Source of the DNA: Guillardia theta CCMP2712
Lineage: Eukaryota; Cryptophyceae; Pyrenomonadales; Geminigeraceae
Assembly (NCBI RefSeq): GCF_000315625.1
Contig: NW_005434669.1
Location: forward strand, 710,657 to 774,656
Direction: 5' to 3'
DNA: 64,000 bases
In this document: positions 47,660 to 59,632 of the stretch, piece after piece
How positions within the stretch are numbered: position 1 is the first letter of the stretch
How the letters are laid out: each line of letters opens with the position of its first letter
The notes under the pieces: model-generated
Seen by the model: only the letters and a program-made list of their open reading frames with translations
What the model was told of the DNA's origin: nothing
Databases searched by the model: none
Program-made: the position numbers and the translations under genes

Positions 47660-49515
47660 TCAGAATTGCGACAACAGTTTCTCCATGATCATTTGTCCCT
47701 TCCTCAGGTTGAGGATTCGAATCCTCTCATTGGGCAGGTGTGCGTTGTCCGACGCTTGTCCCATGGGCAAGTGAATTGCTGGGGCCTTGAGCGTCTGCTC
47801 CAGGAAGGTCGTCACACCCCCGTAGCTTCCTCCTTCTCGCACCAGGATGGGTTCTATCCCCCACACCTCGCTCACTGCCTTGGCTGCTTGCCGGAAGATG
47901 TTGTGGTCCGTGTTGCCCAGCCACCAGCCAGACGCCTGAAGGAAGACGACGGACAGCGAGTTGGTGGAGTTCCGCTGACGAAAGAAGTCGTGGAGATGTT
48001 TCCTTAGTGCCTCCTGCAGCTGCCCGATCTCCTGCTTGGGAACGAAGTGCAAGCTCAGGCGCCCGACCACAGCCTTGGGAATCTTGCGGAAGACTTGAGA
48101 GCGGTTGGTGGTCTCGATGCTGCTGACGCTAATCCATGGCTCTGACCACCTTGACTTGAGGATTTCTTTCCTGTCCTCCGTGCGGAGCTTGGCGACTCCG
48201 ATGCTCTTGCAGTAGCTGTCGATGTCGAGCTGCAGGGCGGTGTACCTCGCCTCTTCCTCCTCCGACACCGGCTGTAACCCAACGAGCAGCTCCTTGACCT
48301 GCATCGCTTGTTAAGGAGGACGTGGAGGTTGCGGGAGGAAGGTGAAGTGAAGGATCAGGAGGAGGTTGGAGGGGAGGACGAGGAGGGAGAGACAGGGATA
48401 CCGCCAGTCGTCCTTGTTGGTCCGTGAGAGAGGCAATGAGGGCGGTCAGGTCGTGCATTGGCTCGTTGACGGCTCCTCCGTCCACTCCCGAGTGCAGATC
48501 CTTGCTTGGTCCGGTGACCCAGAGCTCGAAGTCAATGACACCCTGGTAGAAGCGCTAAGGATGAGGAGAGAGAAACAGACAGGCGAGACGAGACGAGGGA
48601 GAGAGATGAGGGTATGTGTGTGGGGAGAAGAGAGCGACGAGAGAGGAGGGAGACTCGGGGAATGTGAACTACGGGGCGGCGAAGATGAACAGAAGCGAGG
48701 AGATAGCTTGAGACAAGGAGAAGGGCAAGGAAGATGAGGAAGAGGAAGAGGAAGAGGAAGGGGAAGAGGATAATAAGGAGGAATAATAGTGCATGAGGGG
48801 GAGAATAGCGGGATAGCAGGAGGAGACTGACCCGCATTCCGTAGGTCAGGCAAGGGCGCTGGTCGTCGATCCAGTAGTTGTTGCTGATGATGATGGCCCG
48901 GCAGTTGCCGAACCAGTGCATGTGGTCGACGATGATCTCCTCAAGGCCTCGCTCGGAGAGGCTCAGGCCGCTCTCTTCCTCCCCCTCGATCACAAACGTC
49001 ACGTCCACCTTGAGCTCCCCCCTCTCCATCAGATTCTTCACTGCAAAGAACGACGCCAGCAGTGGGCCCTTGTTGTCCGATACTCCTCGTCCGTAAAGGT
49101 ACCCGTCCCTCCCGCACAGAGTGAAGGGGTCCGAGTCCCAGTTTGATGGCTCCGCAAAGGCGACATCGTAGTGTCCATAGATCAAGATGCTCTCCTTCCC
49201 GCCCCCTGCCTCCTCCTCCTCCTCCTTCATCTTCTGCTCCTCTTGCCTCGCTGCCTTCACGTTGCATGCAAACTTGGCGAGCACGCATGGCAGACGCGGA
49301 TGTTTGCCAGAGGGAGCAACGAGCTTGACCTGTGCTCCGAGAAACTCCAGCGTGGTGGCGGCGAACCTTGCGGCGTGCCAGCAGTCCTCCTGCAAGTATC
49401 GACTGGAGCTGATGGAAGGGAGGGAGATAAAGTCCCGCAGGAGGTTGTAGAACGTGAGCTCATCATCGTCCACGTCACCCGCGTGAAATCGAAACTTCTT
49501 GCGCGCTGACAGGGT

Positions 49516-49563
<48 letters not shown>

Positions 49564-52500
49564 TCCTGCGCCTATTTCCTTATCTTCTTCTCTTGGCCTC
49601 ACCGCGTCTTCGCTCTCCTTGTCTGCATTCTTCCGCTTGCCTCCCACCCCGATGCCCAGAGCCTCCAGCACCTCCTGCGGCAGCTTGGAAGCATCTTGTG
49701 GGATAGCAGGAGCCTCTCCCTGCTCCTGCTCCTTCCTTGACACGAGCGAGCTGCCTCTCTGCTCCTTCCTTGCCCGCCTCAGGTCTGGGACGTTCCAGGA
49801 GACGATCCGCCCTGCGTCTGTGCCGCACATGATGACCGAGAGCGTCTCCTCTACCGACACGCAGTGCACGGGACCCCCGCCAGCCGAGAGCGTCTGTCCC
49901 ACCCCATCAGAACAGACAAGAGGAGCAGCAGCTTCCCACACCTGCAGCACTCCGTAGCTCGAGCGGTCGATGATTTGGAGGAAACCGCTGGCATAGCCAG
50001 CGAGGAGGACGGAGGGAGTGACGGCGAGGGCGAGCACGTCGCTCTTGCCGGGGAGCGTTCGCTTGCAGGCCAGCAGGTCGAGATCCCAAACCCTGCGAGG
50101 AGGTCAGGGGCGACGACACTCTGCGCTCATACCTGATCGCCCCGTCCGTCGCTCCTGTGAACAAGGAGGAGGAGGAAGAGTCGGCCACTATCGCCATCAC
50201 TGCTCCTCGATGCCCCGCAAGCGTCTTGATGAACCGCAACGTCGACTTGTGCCAGAGCTTCACCCGCCCGTCGCCTCCACCGCTGCAGATGAAGTCGCCG
50301 CAGGAGACAACACCGAAGACGAAGCCGCAGTGCGAGGAGACTCTTGTGACGCTCGACTCACAATGCGACTGACAGACTTCGAGCGAAGAATGGGGCTGCT
50401 TCCTCCCGTCGCTCTTGCTGCACTGCTGCTCAATTCTGCAGTGACGGATGGTCCTCAGACAAGCTCCGGCTTCTTTCATCTGCTCTTCCTTCAGACCCTG
50501 CGAGGCATCCCTGAATTTTATCCTCTCCTCCTCCTCCTCCTCCTCGCTCATCTCCCTCAGCAAGAATTGCAGTACGTCTCCCCTTCTCTGCCGCGTTGAC
50601 TCTCCTCCTTCCTTCTCCTCTCCTCCTTCCCGCTGCCCCTCCCTCAGCGGGCATCTGTCTCTCAGGTCGAACGTCGCGCACCTCACGGTCGCGTCCTGCG
50701 AACCAAGAAGGAGGAGGCCGTCGGAAGTCACTGCGAGCGAGAGGATGTGACCTACCGACGGGCAGCGGATCTTGCAGCGGATGCTGATGCCATGCGCAGG
50801 TTGAGAGGCATCCCAGACCAGGAGGCTGTTGTTGGACACGGAGCTGAGCAGCCAGGGCCCTGTCTCTGCGAGACAGAGAGCGAGGATGCATCCGTTCTGC
50901 GGACTAGTACGGCTGAGAAACTGCCAAGTCTCGACATCGTAGACGCTGATGGCGCCTGTCTCGCCCCCGTCGCTTGAGAACGCAAACTTGTTCTTCATGC
51001 AGACGGCAATGACTGAGCACTTGCTGCCGGAGTTGAGGACATGGATGGGATACCTCGCGGGCGTCTGCGGGCTCGGGCGCTCGTTTGGTCGGCTCATGTA
51101 GCTCTTTGCCCACGTCTGGTTCATCAGCGCAGCTTCGCGTCCTGCAGACCTCGGGCTGAACTCCATCTGCATGCTCTTCGCTCCATCCTGTTGGCTCCCA
51201 GGGTCAACACGGTCGCCGTCTTCTCGGGAGTCAACGGAGGAGTTGAGGGATAGGTCCTTCGCTCTCCTCGTGTTGAGGGGAACCTTCCTGGAGTTGGAGG
51301 TGGAAGGTGACGACGATGACGTCACAGCGTGCAGGCCTGCCATGAAGCTCGACCTCGGGTTGCAGCCGCAACCAGGAGGACAACCTTTGCCGTGCGCCTC
51401 CCCCATGCCGCCGCGGAGACTCTCAATCTTCATGACGTTCTTCATGTGATCCAAGAAGCTGATCGTCTTCCCTGGCGACGTCACCTCCTGCATTCCCGGT
51501 GCCTTGAACGAGTCGTCAATCTGAACTTGCAGGCCTGTGAACGGCTTCTCCGAGACAGGCTCCATCGTCTTGAGCTCCCCCAGCTCCGCCTCGCCCCCCA
51601 AGCTGCGAGAGCGATCGAAGAGGTTGTTCACTTTGATGGGCAGGTGAGTCATGATCTCAATCGTCCTCCTCGACGCGTCCGACACCTCAAAGCCCAGGTC
51701 GTTGTACGTCCGCGGGGTAAGGAAAGCGTTCTCCAAGCCGCTCGTCCGACCAGAGAATCCAAGGGAAGGAGGCATGTCAAGAGAGGCATTGGGGCTCCGA
51801 GGTGTCCCGCTGGGAGAGCGGGAGAGGACAGGAAGGCTTCCGTTGCTCTGGCGAGGCATGCCAGCTCTGTCATGGCCGAACTGCTCCAGCACCTCGTTGA
51901 GTTCGCTCGCCGCGTACTTTATCGACGTGTTGGCCTCTCCCTCCAGCATCACGGGAGCTAGCAGCACCTGCCGTAGAGGCGTGACGAGGACGATGTGATT
52001 CTTGGGCACGGGGATCCAATCGGCTCGCACGTTGGTCAAGGGCTCGGAGGTGATGATGACAACATCATCCCTTCGGTCCTCGTGCACCATCCTGTACTCC
52101 CTCAACGGCTCTTGCATCACCGCAGGGCACTTCTTCCCCTCCGGCATGTCGGGAGCTTCTGCAGGAGTCAGGGAAGGCTCGAAGCTCGTGCCGGAGGAGA
52201 AGTAGAGAGAGGCCGCAGGCACATTCTTGGTCCGGTTGATCACGTAGCGCGTCGCTGCCAGCGAGTTACCATCCGTCACCACGAAGTTGAGGAGGGAGGT
52301 TTCGTTGACGTTGTGCCTCTCCAGAGCATCGCTGAGGGATTGGATCACCTTGGTCAGCTTCATCTTCATGTGCTGAGGGGAGATGGCGGCGTGCGGGTCG
52401 TCCAACTGATCGATAAAGAGTGCGAACGCAAGGGCGGAGTCGGAGGCGCTGTTGGCGATGCAGAAGTCATACGCGCACTGGCTCAGCGTGTCCATGAGCT

Positions 52501-52915
52501 CCCTCCGGATCTTCTTGAACCCTGCGACCTGCCCGTTGTGCATGAAGAGGAACCGCCCGTACTCGAAGGGATGGCAGGAGCAATGGCACACCCCCATGCC
52601 GGGACCGGCCGCGCGCACGTGGGCGAAGATGACGGAGGAGCGGACCTTGCAAGCGAGACGGTGGAGGTTGCGGTTGTGCCATGCTGGTCCGACCTCAGTG
52701 AACACGCAGGGGGTCACGTCCTCGGAGTCGTCCTGGGAGTACCATCCCAGCCCGAACCCATCGGCATTGAGGTTGCCGAGGTCGTACACCTGTCCCCCAG
52801 ACCCTCCCAGTCGCTCCCTCGCGTCAAAGGATTGTCTGATGACGCTCCTCGTGGGTCGCGTCACCACATCTGCAGCAAGTGTACTGTGGCCGAAGTATGC
52901 CGTTAGCCTGCACAT
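47660..52915 (-). CDS. Fused Dug3-Dug2: class II glutamine amidotransferase, WD40 and M20 peptidase
   Basis: Predicted glutathione-degrading enzyme. In yeast, Dug2 and Dug3 form the amidotransferase that cleaves the gamma-glutamyl bond, and Dug1 then splits Cys-Gly. Here one polypeptide holds both. MCRLTAYFGHS at 52915 puts Cys2 at the processed N-terminus, as class II amidotransferases require. LNADGFGLGWYS, VIFAHVRAAGPGMGV, CHPFEYGRFLFMHNG and SDSALAFALFIDQLDD follow as in Dug3. A linker with FLDHMKNVMKIESL leads to WD40 repeats (TGAISVYDVETWQFL, NNSLLVWDAS, DGRVKLWHKSTLRFIKTLAG). After a Gly-Ala repeat comes the M20 peptidase: ILIYGHYDVAF, GRGVSDNKGPLLA, VIEGEEESGLSL, KDLHSGVDGG, LVREGGSYGGV. 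It ends MIMEKLLSQF at 47660. Only about three introns, and over 900 codons are uninterrupted. Convergent with the pyruvate kinase gene (77 bp). Confidence 0.9.
49515..49563. repeat. (CTCCTG)n hexamer, coding Gly-Ala repeat
   Basis: About eight units. On the minus strand they are read in frame as GAGAGA between the WD40 and M20 parts of the Dug fusion. Confidence 0.88.
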
Positions 52916-53701
52916 CTCAACTCCGGGGAGTCGAAGGAGCTGACTGCTTCCCCCCTGCTGTGACTGCTTTTCCCCTGTTTTCTTTATCAGGCCCCCACCC
53001 CTCTCACTGTTTGTCCTGAAACTCCTCGTCACTTCTATCTCTTGACCTCCCCTGTCAACTTCATCATCTTGTTGTATTCACTTGCTCCTCCTCTCCTCCT
53101 CCTCTGCTGCTTCCCACCCCCTTCTCTCTCTTCCACCATTCTCTACTGCCACCCCCTTCGTTCCGCCCCCAGTTTCGCCCTCATCCCCGCACTGACACCA
53201 TGCATTCTCAGCATGTCACTGAGCGTGTTTCACCGGGCCGAGCGGCCCGGACAATCTAAACGCCATTGACAATTGTGCCTTTAAATTCAAATTCCTCTTT
53301 TTGCTTATAAATATTTAATTTTCAATAGAATAGTTTCAAATTTTCCTCGTCGAGGCTTGTAAGAATTCCTTGGGTCATACCCCACCCTTGAAACCCTGGA
53401 GAAATGTAAGGGTGGTCATGAGAGGCCGCACCCTCTCAGCGGGTGGGGCGAGAGTTCTTTAGGCAATAATATAAAAGTATTTAAAGTTACCCCTCATCAC
53501 CCCCTCAAACACTAATTGACTACCCACCATCTGGCTCCATACCCCCTCGCTAATTACCCCCTCTATTAAATTGCCTATTGCTCGCTTCCTACCACCCCCA
53601 TGTCGATTACCCTCTTTATGGCTAAATAAAATGTGATAAAACTACCGGTAGTGTCTGAGATAGGCTGCCGTTCCATCGAACTGGATCAGTGAAGGCCTCG
53701 C
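52916..53701. other. AT-richer intergenic region with a possible hairpin
   Basis: Contains a pyrimidine-rich stretch (53080-53170), an AT-rich stretch (53270-53340) and the inverted repeat CCACCCTT / AAGGGTGG (about 53385-53415, 18-nt loop). It lies between divergent genes and should hold their promoters. No gene seen. Confidence 0.5.
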
Positions 53702-54886
53702 ATGCGCGTCCTTCTCCTCCTCCTCCTCGTTGCTCGCGAGGCCTCCGCCTTCGCTCCGACCCCACTCACATTCACCTCCTCTGCATCAACTAGGCTCTCT
53801 CTCCGTCAGCCAGCCTTGTCCGCGAGCCCCTCCCTGCTCGCAAGGAGTAAAAGATGCGTGATCCTCCCAAAGATGTCGGTGAGTGAGAACAAGGCAGTTT
53901 GCGCCCAATCTCTTGCAAGATCTCAATCAACTTGTTCTCATTTATACACTGTCTTCATTTGAAAACAGTTTCCACCAAAAATCTCTGGGCTATCCTGTTG
54001 AGCTCATGATCTATTCAGGCTGACAACGACCTCGCCATGTTCTCCGGATTGGAGCAGCTCAAGTTTGACGATGAGGGGACCGATCGGGAGAACCTTTCTG
54101 TGGAAGGCTTGAAGGCGACCAAGGTGCATGATCCTTGCGATGCTGGCAGCTTGCAGAAGCTACTGCCTCCCGCTTACGAACATAATCTATGACTCCAGGT
54201 GACCGACAGTGAGCCGGCATTTGCGATTTTCGGGAACGACATGTCCAGTGGGGTTCAGAAGGTCGGTGTTCGTGTGCTGAAGAGAAAGTTCAGCATGTTC
54301 GTTGGGTAAGAATGCTACTATGTCTCTGCCATGAATCAATCTGGTCCAGGATTTTGTCTCAACCTCGTTCACCCTCCAAGCCTTGCTGGGCAGACACTTT
54401 GCGCACTCCCGCCGTGATGTTGGGCAAGGGCGGCAGGTCCGCAGCGAGTATTCCTTTACTCGTCATTTGACAATGCTCTTCATCAGCGTCTACCGAACAG
54501 GAAGGGTGGGAACCAAGCTGAGTGAATACCTCGGCCCTGAAATCAAGTCCCAGTTGGTGAGTAGAAACAAGGCACGACAAGATCTCTGACGCGTGCTGGT
54601 TCAGGGAAATGCCTATCCTCCTAAGTTTCAAGAGGGCGACGTCATCCACATGGAGCTTGATAGGGACAATCAGGTCAGATGAGACTGAGAAATTTGCTCC
54701 GTTGAAGCTTCGACAGGTGTTCAAGTGCTGGGTTAACAACGGAAAGCCTTTCGTGGTGAATGGAGTGGCAAAGAACTCCAAGTTCTTTGTCAACATGGAG
54801 GTTAATTGCTTGGGATTCATGACTGTCTTGCGTTGACTTTGTAACAGGGTAAGGAATCAGCTGTTGAACTGGTCAAGCTGGATTAA
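53702..54886 (+). CDS. Plastid-targeted protein of unknown function
   Basis: Starts MRVLLLLLLVAREASAFAPT: a signal peptide with a CTC-encoded Leu core followed by an ASAFAP motif, the classical bipartite import signal of red complex plastids. Mature exons code NDLAMFSGLEQLKFDDEG, SVEGLKATK, DSEPAFAIFGNDMSSGVQ, VGVRVLKRKFSMFVG, VYRTGRVGTKLSEYLGPEIK, GNAYPPKFQEGDVIHMELD, VFKCWVNNGKPFVVNGVAKN and GKESAVELVKLD with TAA at 54884-54886. Gene joins are clear except around 54310-54450. About 230 residues. The family is not recognised; a stromal or thylakoid role is inferred only from targeting. Confidence 0.75.
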
Positions 54887-57324
54887 GGCAGATTCCGACC
54901 ATATGCTCGAAATTGCATGTTTTAACAGGATACATTACATTATGGCAAAAATGAAATCGACTTTCAAGTAATTGGATACCATATGATTGCTCAATTTTCA
55001 AACTTTTCTTCTCATCGGTATGATGTACAGGCCGCAATTGAAGAACTTTATGAGCCGTATCCAATGGCAGAGGTAGCGCGTTGCTCATCACCTGCTTCAT
55101 CTGAAGCAATATGAACATACCTGTGGCAATCAACCTTGAGCCGTAACCATGACATCGCACAAACAAGTACCACAGAGAAATAGCTTTCATCAGCTCAGGC
55201 TTGTCGATGACACCATCTCCAATGACATCAGCATGATCCAAGACCCACTTTACCTCTTCGTCTCTGAAATCGAGTCATTCATATCGAACAAAGACGAGGG
55301 GGAAATCAATTCACGTCGGCATGATGTTGTCATTCAGCTCCATCAAAAGCGTCTTGAGTTGATCCCGGTTGAGTGAACCATCCCTACACTGAAATTCAAT
55401 TGGGCGAAACAATCAAAGTACAACCGCGCTCACTTGTCCACATCGTGCTTCTCGAAAACTTCATCAATCACATCTCTGCTCTTTGAACGCTACAGTCAGA
55501 TGCTCATGATTGTAGTATGTGATAGCTACTTCATTGTACGAGAGCCATGCCTCGGCTGCAGTAGTGAAATATTCCGGTCTGGAGGTATGTCAGCCTTGAG
55601 CGTTCTATGGGCTGGTGACTCACTCAAGCGACAGGAGCGTGTAATCTTGTTTCTTGCTAGCAGCAGCCATAGACATTACCCACTTGACCTGAAATAGCCA
55701 ACTTCACTTCAAATTCAAATCGTAGGGAGGATGGCAGAATCACCTCATGGTCAGAGACATCTCGTCCTTTGGAGATAGATGACAACCACTGGCGAAGCTC
55801 GTCGTAGCTCAACGACCCTTGAAGCAAATCAGTGAATCGCGAGGTATCAAAGTCATGCAACCAGTTCCACTCTTGTTCCAGTTCAGCAAGACTTCTTTGA
55901 CGAACTATTGAATGAAATTCAGCGAATTCCCATGTCACGATAACAAGCCATACTTGTTTGTGCTCTTGCTTACGGTCCACCAATTCTCGTTTCTTAGCCT
56001 TGAATCCGGTATCAACAACCAAAAATTGCAAGAGGCATAAAAGTTACAGATGATTTCTTCACAAGTGGATTGGTTTCGTGCAGTCCGAGGCTTGCAAACA
56101 TGTGATTCACATCTCGATGGTTTGCCTGAATTCGCATGTCAACGTGTCGATAGACAAACACACAGAGCACACCTCATCAGCTCTGACCACAAGGAACAAA
56201 TCTCGCATGGTAGCATCGGGTTTCATGTGCCAATAGTCAATCGCTATTTGTGGCGCACGCTGCCCGTAAAAGTACGTCATTAGGTCATGAAAACCAAGAG
56301 AAGCACTATACAGCATTTCGGAATGACGAAAGCCTCCCATCATCAATGGCATTGAGAATATCTGTGTACGTCTTAACAGCTTCTTCTTCGAGGTATCCGA
56401 CGAATCTATGGCAAATCTTGGGATAGATCAGGTACGTGACGAAGAATAAGTTCATGAAGACTCCTTGTGTTCCAAGAACAGCCCATCGGAAAATCGGGCC
56501 AGGCTTCTTGATAGTGACAAAGGTAAGCAGGTGCATCCGCTCGTTCTCAGCTTCCTCCAGCAGTGTGTGAATCCAGCCATGATCGCGAGTCATTGTCCTC
56601 AGAGACCTCAGATGGCGAAGCATCCCTCCTACCATCCCAGGTACTCCAGCCACTGTTTCAAGGAAGATTGCACGATTGATGACCTTCGATTCAGTCAATT
56701 GTCCGATTTTATAGCCAGACAGTGTATCAAACATCCATCTAGCCGTTTGAACAGCACGATACGCGATCGAATCTGCCGTGTCTTTCGGATCCACGTGGGT
56801 TTTCTGAACAGCGTAGATCTCCTCCTCGGACCACACCTTGCAAATAACAAGTCAAAACGCAACCAATCAGGATAAGAAAGTTCTTGTTGGACTTACGGAA
56901 TGCTGGAATGGATTGTCCCAGACATCCTTCTCTCCCGTGCTTACTTTCTTCACACCCAGTGAATGTCTGTTGGGAGTGACTTTGAAATGCACCTAGGACA
57001 CGAGTTACAAGGGTTTCAAAGAGGAGAATGGCGATGAAAGGATACCATGTCATGAATGATTTCTGGACGAGGTGGAAGAGGGTTAGGCCCATGAACTTCC
57101 CGGACTTGAAGGGGACAACGCTTGTTCGCATGTTTGTTTCGTGGCGCGTTCAATACCGATCTCCCGCCCATATGTGTTGCAGCCATGGCGAAAACAGGGA
57201 CGTGGATGGAGCGAGAAGCAGAGGCAATCCACATGCATGCACTGGAAGAAGGAGAAGCTGACGCACTAGCCTTCCGCAACGCATTGAGCGCGGCTACTCC
57301 CTTTTGAGGGCGACGCAGCAGCAT
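54873..57324 (-). CDS. AOX: Mitochondrial alternative oxidase fused to C-terminal EF-hand domains
   Basis: Ubiquinol oxidase of the inner mitochondrial membrane. MLLRRPQKGVAALNALRKAS is a presequence. HSVWSEEEIYAVQKTHVDPK-type sequence leads to the di-iron four-helix motifs LETVAGVPGMVGGMLRHL, EEAENERMHLL, YLEEEAVKTYTDIL and RADEANHRDVNH. If the next 49-nt GT-AG stretch is spliced, LVKKSS continues in frame into AKKRELVD, LRQRSLAELEQEWNWLHDFD, SYDELRQWLSSISKGRDVSD, EVKWVMSMAAASK, SRDVIDEVFEKHDVDK, DGSLNRDQLKTLLMELNDN and DEEVKWVLDHADVIGDGVID, which are EF-hand pairs. If it is not spliced, translation stops at 56012 (FMPLAIFGC). The EF-hand part has no ATG of its own in frame. The 3' end is uncertain (55130-54873). 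Confidence 0.82.
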
Positions 57325-57399
57325 TGCGAATGAGGGGATGAGATGGGGGTAATCCACGAGGAAAGGAAGGGGTACAAGAAAGGAGGGTCGTAACACCTT

Positions 57400-58954
57400 A
57401 GAGGGGCCGTAGTGGGGTAGGGTCAGTGGTGGTGGGGTGGCACCACCTGTGGTATGTCCACAGCAGTTAAAATGGGGGGTAGTTGAAGGTATAATGTAGG
57501 GTGTGATTCAAGATGGGTGGGAGAAGTCCAGGTGGGGTAATAATTTGTGAAGGGGTGTAATGGCCTGCAAGCCACATTGGGGGTGGGGTGGAAGTTTCGA
57601 GGGTAGACGAAGGCATACGAGAGTGAGGGGTGGGGGGGGGGGGTGGGGCGGTACATTACACTGACAATGTCAGGGGTACTTGATTGTGTGGAGGAGGAGG
57701 ACGAGGAGGTGGGGGTAGTATGTATGAGGGGTAGGGTTCTGTTCAGTAGTGAAACGACGAGTTTTCGGATAAGCGCTCACCGTCACCCTTCACTCAACGG
57801 CCGCCTCTGACTCCGGGGGCTCCCGAGGCCCGGGTCCCGGGGGCACACTGCCCGGCCGAGTCCGACCCCGGGTGCCGGCTGAGTGACTAAGTTAGGCAAC
57901 TGGGCCGCGGCCCGGTCGGTGGGTCACTAAAGTTTCCGAGTTTCAGTCGGACTCGCGGGGCCCGGCCGCCCGACTCCCCGGCAGTCCGTGGCCGCGCCAC
58001 TCAGCCTTCACGGTGCGGCAGCCTTCAGTGACCGTGACTGAGTCGCCAGAGGCCGAAGTTCAGTAGTCAGAGTCGGAAGTTACAAGTTACTAATACCGTT
58101 AGGCGACCGTGGGCCGCCCGGTGGGTCACTAAAGTTTCCGAGTTTCAGTCGGACTGTGCCATGTGACCATCACAGTCTTTACTCAAAATTAAGTTAAAAA
58201 TCAGTACGCGTGACTCCCGGAGAGTAGCAGTCGAGTCCGTCGCTCGGCGCCCCCTGCGGCGGCTCGTGGCCTTCGGAACTGGTGGGGGTGCCAGAAATTA
58301 ACTCGTGGGTAAAATCAAGTTTTAAAGATGAAAGGGTTAGTACCAGGCAGGTACAAGTTCTTTCTTTACAATTGAGAAGTAAAGTCACCCTGCGGCCGGC
58401 GCTTTTTGGTTTTCAAATATTGGGGTTTCATTCCGGTACATCCATAAAATATCTTTGAAAAATTTAGAATTTACAATGATTCAAAGGAAGGTTCGAAATG
58501 TAACCGCGGCTTGCAAACACGCGCCCTGCTTGTCGTCGGTCTGAGCAAGAAGTAGCCGGAAGTTGATTTCGACATATTATTATTATTACTATTATTATTG
58601 TATAATATTAGTACCAGTATACATTATATGGACAACCCCTACCCCTGCTTCCCCTCTGATGACCCACCCCTACTCCTTGTGCCCTTTTGCTCCTTCTATG
58701 GACCCCTTTTCCCACAAATAGGAACACATTACCACCGGTGTATTAGTATTCCACTGGGGGGGGGTGGGGTAGGAACGAGAACAATCCAAAATCACGCCAC
58801 TTTGGTACCCCTGCTCCACTCCCTTGCACCCCAGCCCCTTGCGCTTCCGCTGTCCCCCTCTCCCCCCGTCCTCCCGTCCTCCCGTCCTCGCCTCATTCTC
58901 GCTCCCTTTCGTGCTCGACTCTTCTAACTTCATAGACTTCTTGGTATCCATCAT
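57400..58954. repeat. Gene-free stretch with G-rich sequence and dispersed repeat copy B
   Basis: 57400-57720 is G/T-rich with a GGGGTGGGG run near 57630. 57780-58400 is GC-rich (CGGCCCGG type) and contains a 35-bp direct repeat at 57919 and 58121 (GGTCACTAAAGTTTCCGAGT and on), and TTTACTCAAAATTAAGTT at 58177. 58580-58620 has an ATT run. The words are shared with 37.0-37.8 and 63.3-63.9 kb. No gene found. Confidence 0.65.
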
Positions 58955-59632
58955 ATGCTTGACTTGAAGATGGAGCATATCAAAGAAAAGGAAACAGATC
59001 TGAATATCTTGGAACCCTTTCATGGGCTTGCTACTACGGTTGATAGCTGCGCAAAGTTCTCTTTGAACTTCATTGTAGAATCTTTGGACAAGCTAAAAGT
59101 TGAAGTCGGACAAAATAGCAGTCTCCTTGCCGACACCTTTAATCAGATGTCTTCTATTCCCGAGAACAATACAGTTCTCGAATCTGATGCCATGAGCACT
59201 GATTCGCATGATTGGGACAGCATCAGCATGCGGTTTCGTGATAGGAATAATTCCTTGACAAATTCATTTCATTCCACGGGGAAAGACAGCCGGTCCTCTG
59301 CAGGAAAGCATTCGTCAGGAAAGAGAAGCAACCATAACTCTCGTGCGAGCAGCGTAGCTGGCAGGAGCAGCCACAGCAGCAGCGGATCATCGTGCAGCTC
59401 CTCGCCGACCTCACAGGTTGCTGATTTCGAGCGGTTGCGATCAGAGATGGTAAACGAGACAACCATGCAAGCGCTCAAGGCGAGATGCTGCGAAGCCACG
59501 AAGCGGGGGACACAGAAGCTGAGGAAATCGGACGACGCCGATTGGAGGTCGCAGGTTGCACACGTTCGAAGGGGTTGCGGAGGGCAGACGATCCAGGGAG
59601 TGAACGTGAAGACAGGCCAGCTCTTAGAATGA
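58955..59632 (+). CDS. Ser-rich hypothetical protein, single exon
   Basis: An uninterrupted 225-codon frame starting MLDLKMEHIKEKETDLNILE. The first 100 residues look helical (FSLNFIVESLDKLKVEVG). A Ser/His-rich low-complexity region follows (SRSSAGKHSSGKRSNHNSRA), then a basic end (ATKRGTQKLRKSDDADW, GVNVKTGQLLE). No family recognised. Its last 9 bases overlap the end of the convergent membrane-protein gene. Confidence 0.55.
   Translation: MLDLKMEHIKEKETDLNILEPFHGLATTVDSCAKFSLNFIVESLDKLKVEVGQNSSLLADTFNQMSSIPENNTVLESDAMSTDSHDWDSISMRFRDRNNSLTNSFHSTGKDSRSSAGKHSSGKRSNHNSRASSVAGRSSHSSSGSSCSSSPTSQVADFERLRSEMVNETTMQALKARCCEATKRGTQKLRKSDDADWRSQVAHVRRGCGGQTIQGVNVKTGQLLE

Noticed and set aside
47705-47722. 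GAGGATTCGAATCCTC, resembling a tRNA T-arm
   Set aside because: A 16-bp palindrome inside the Dug2-like coding exon; no acceptor stem, D-arm or anticodon arm around it.
49143-49957. Plus-strand Pro/Ala/Ser-rich frames
   Set aside because: Antisense of the Dug fusion coding region; composition reflects the GC-rich complement.
54359-54820. Minus-strand 153-codon open frame as a gene
   Set aside because: It is antisense to exons of the plastid-targeted gene, whose splice sites and protein pattern are consistent on the plus strand.
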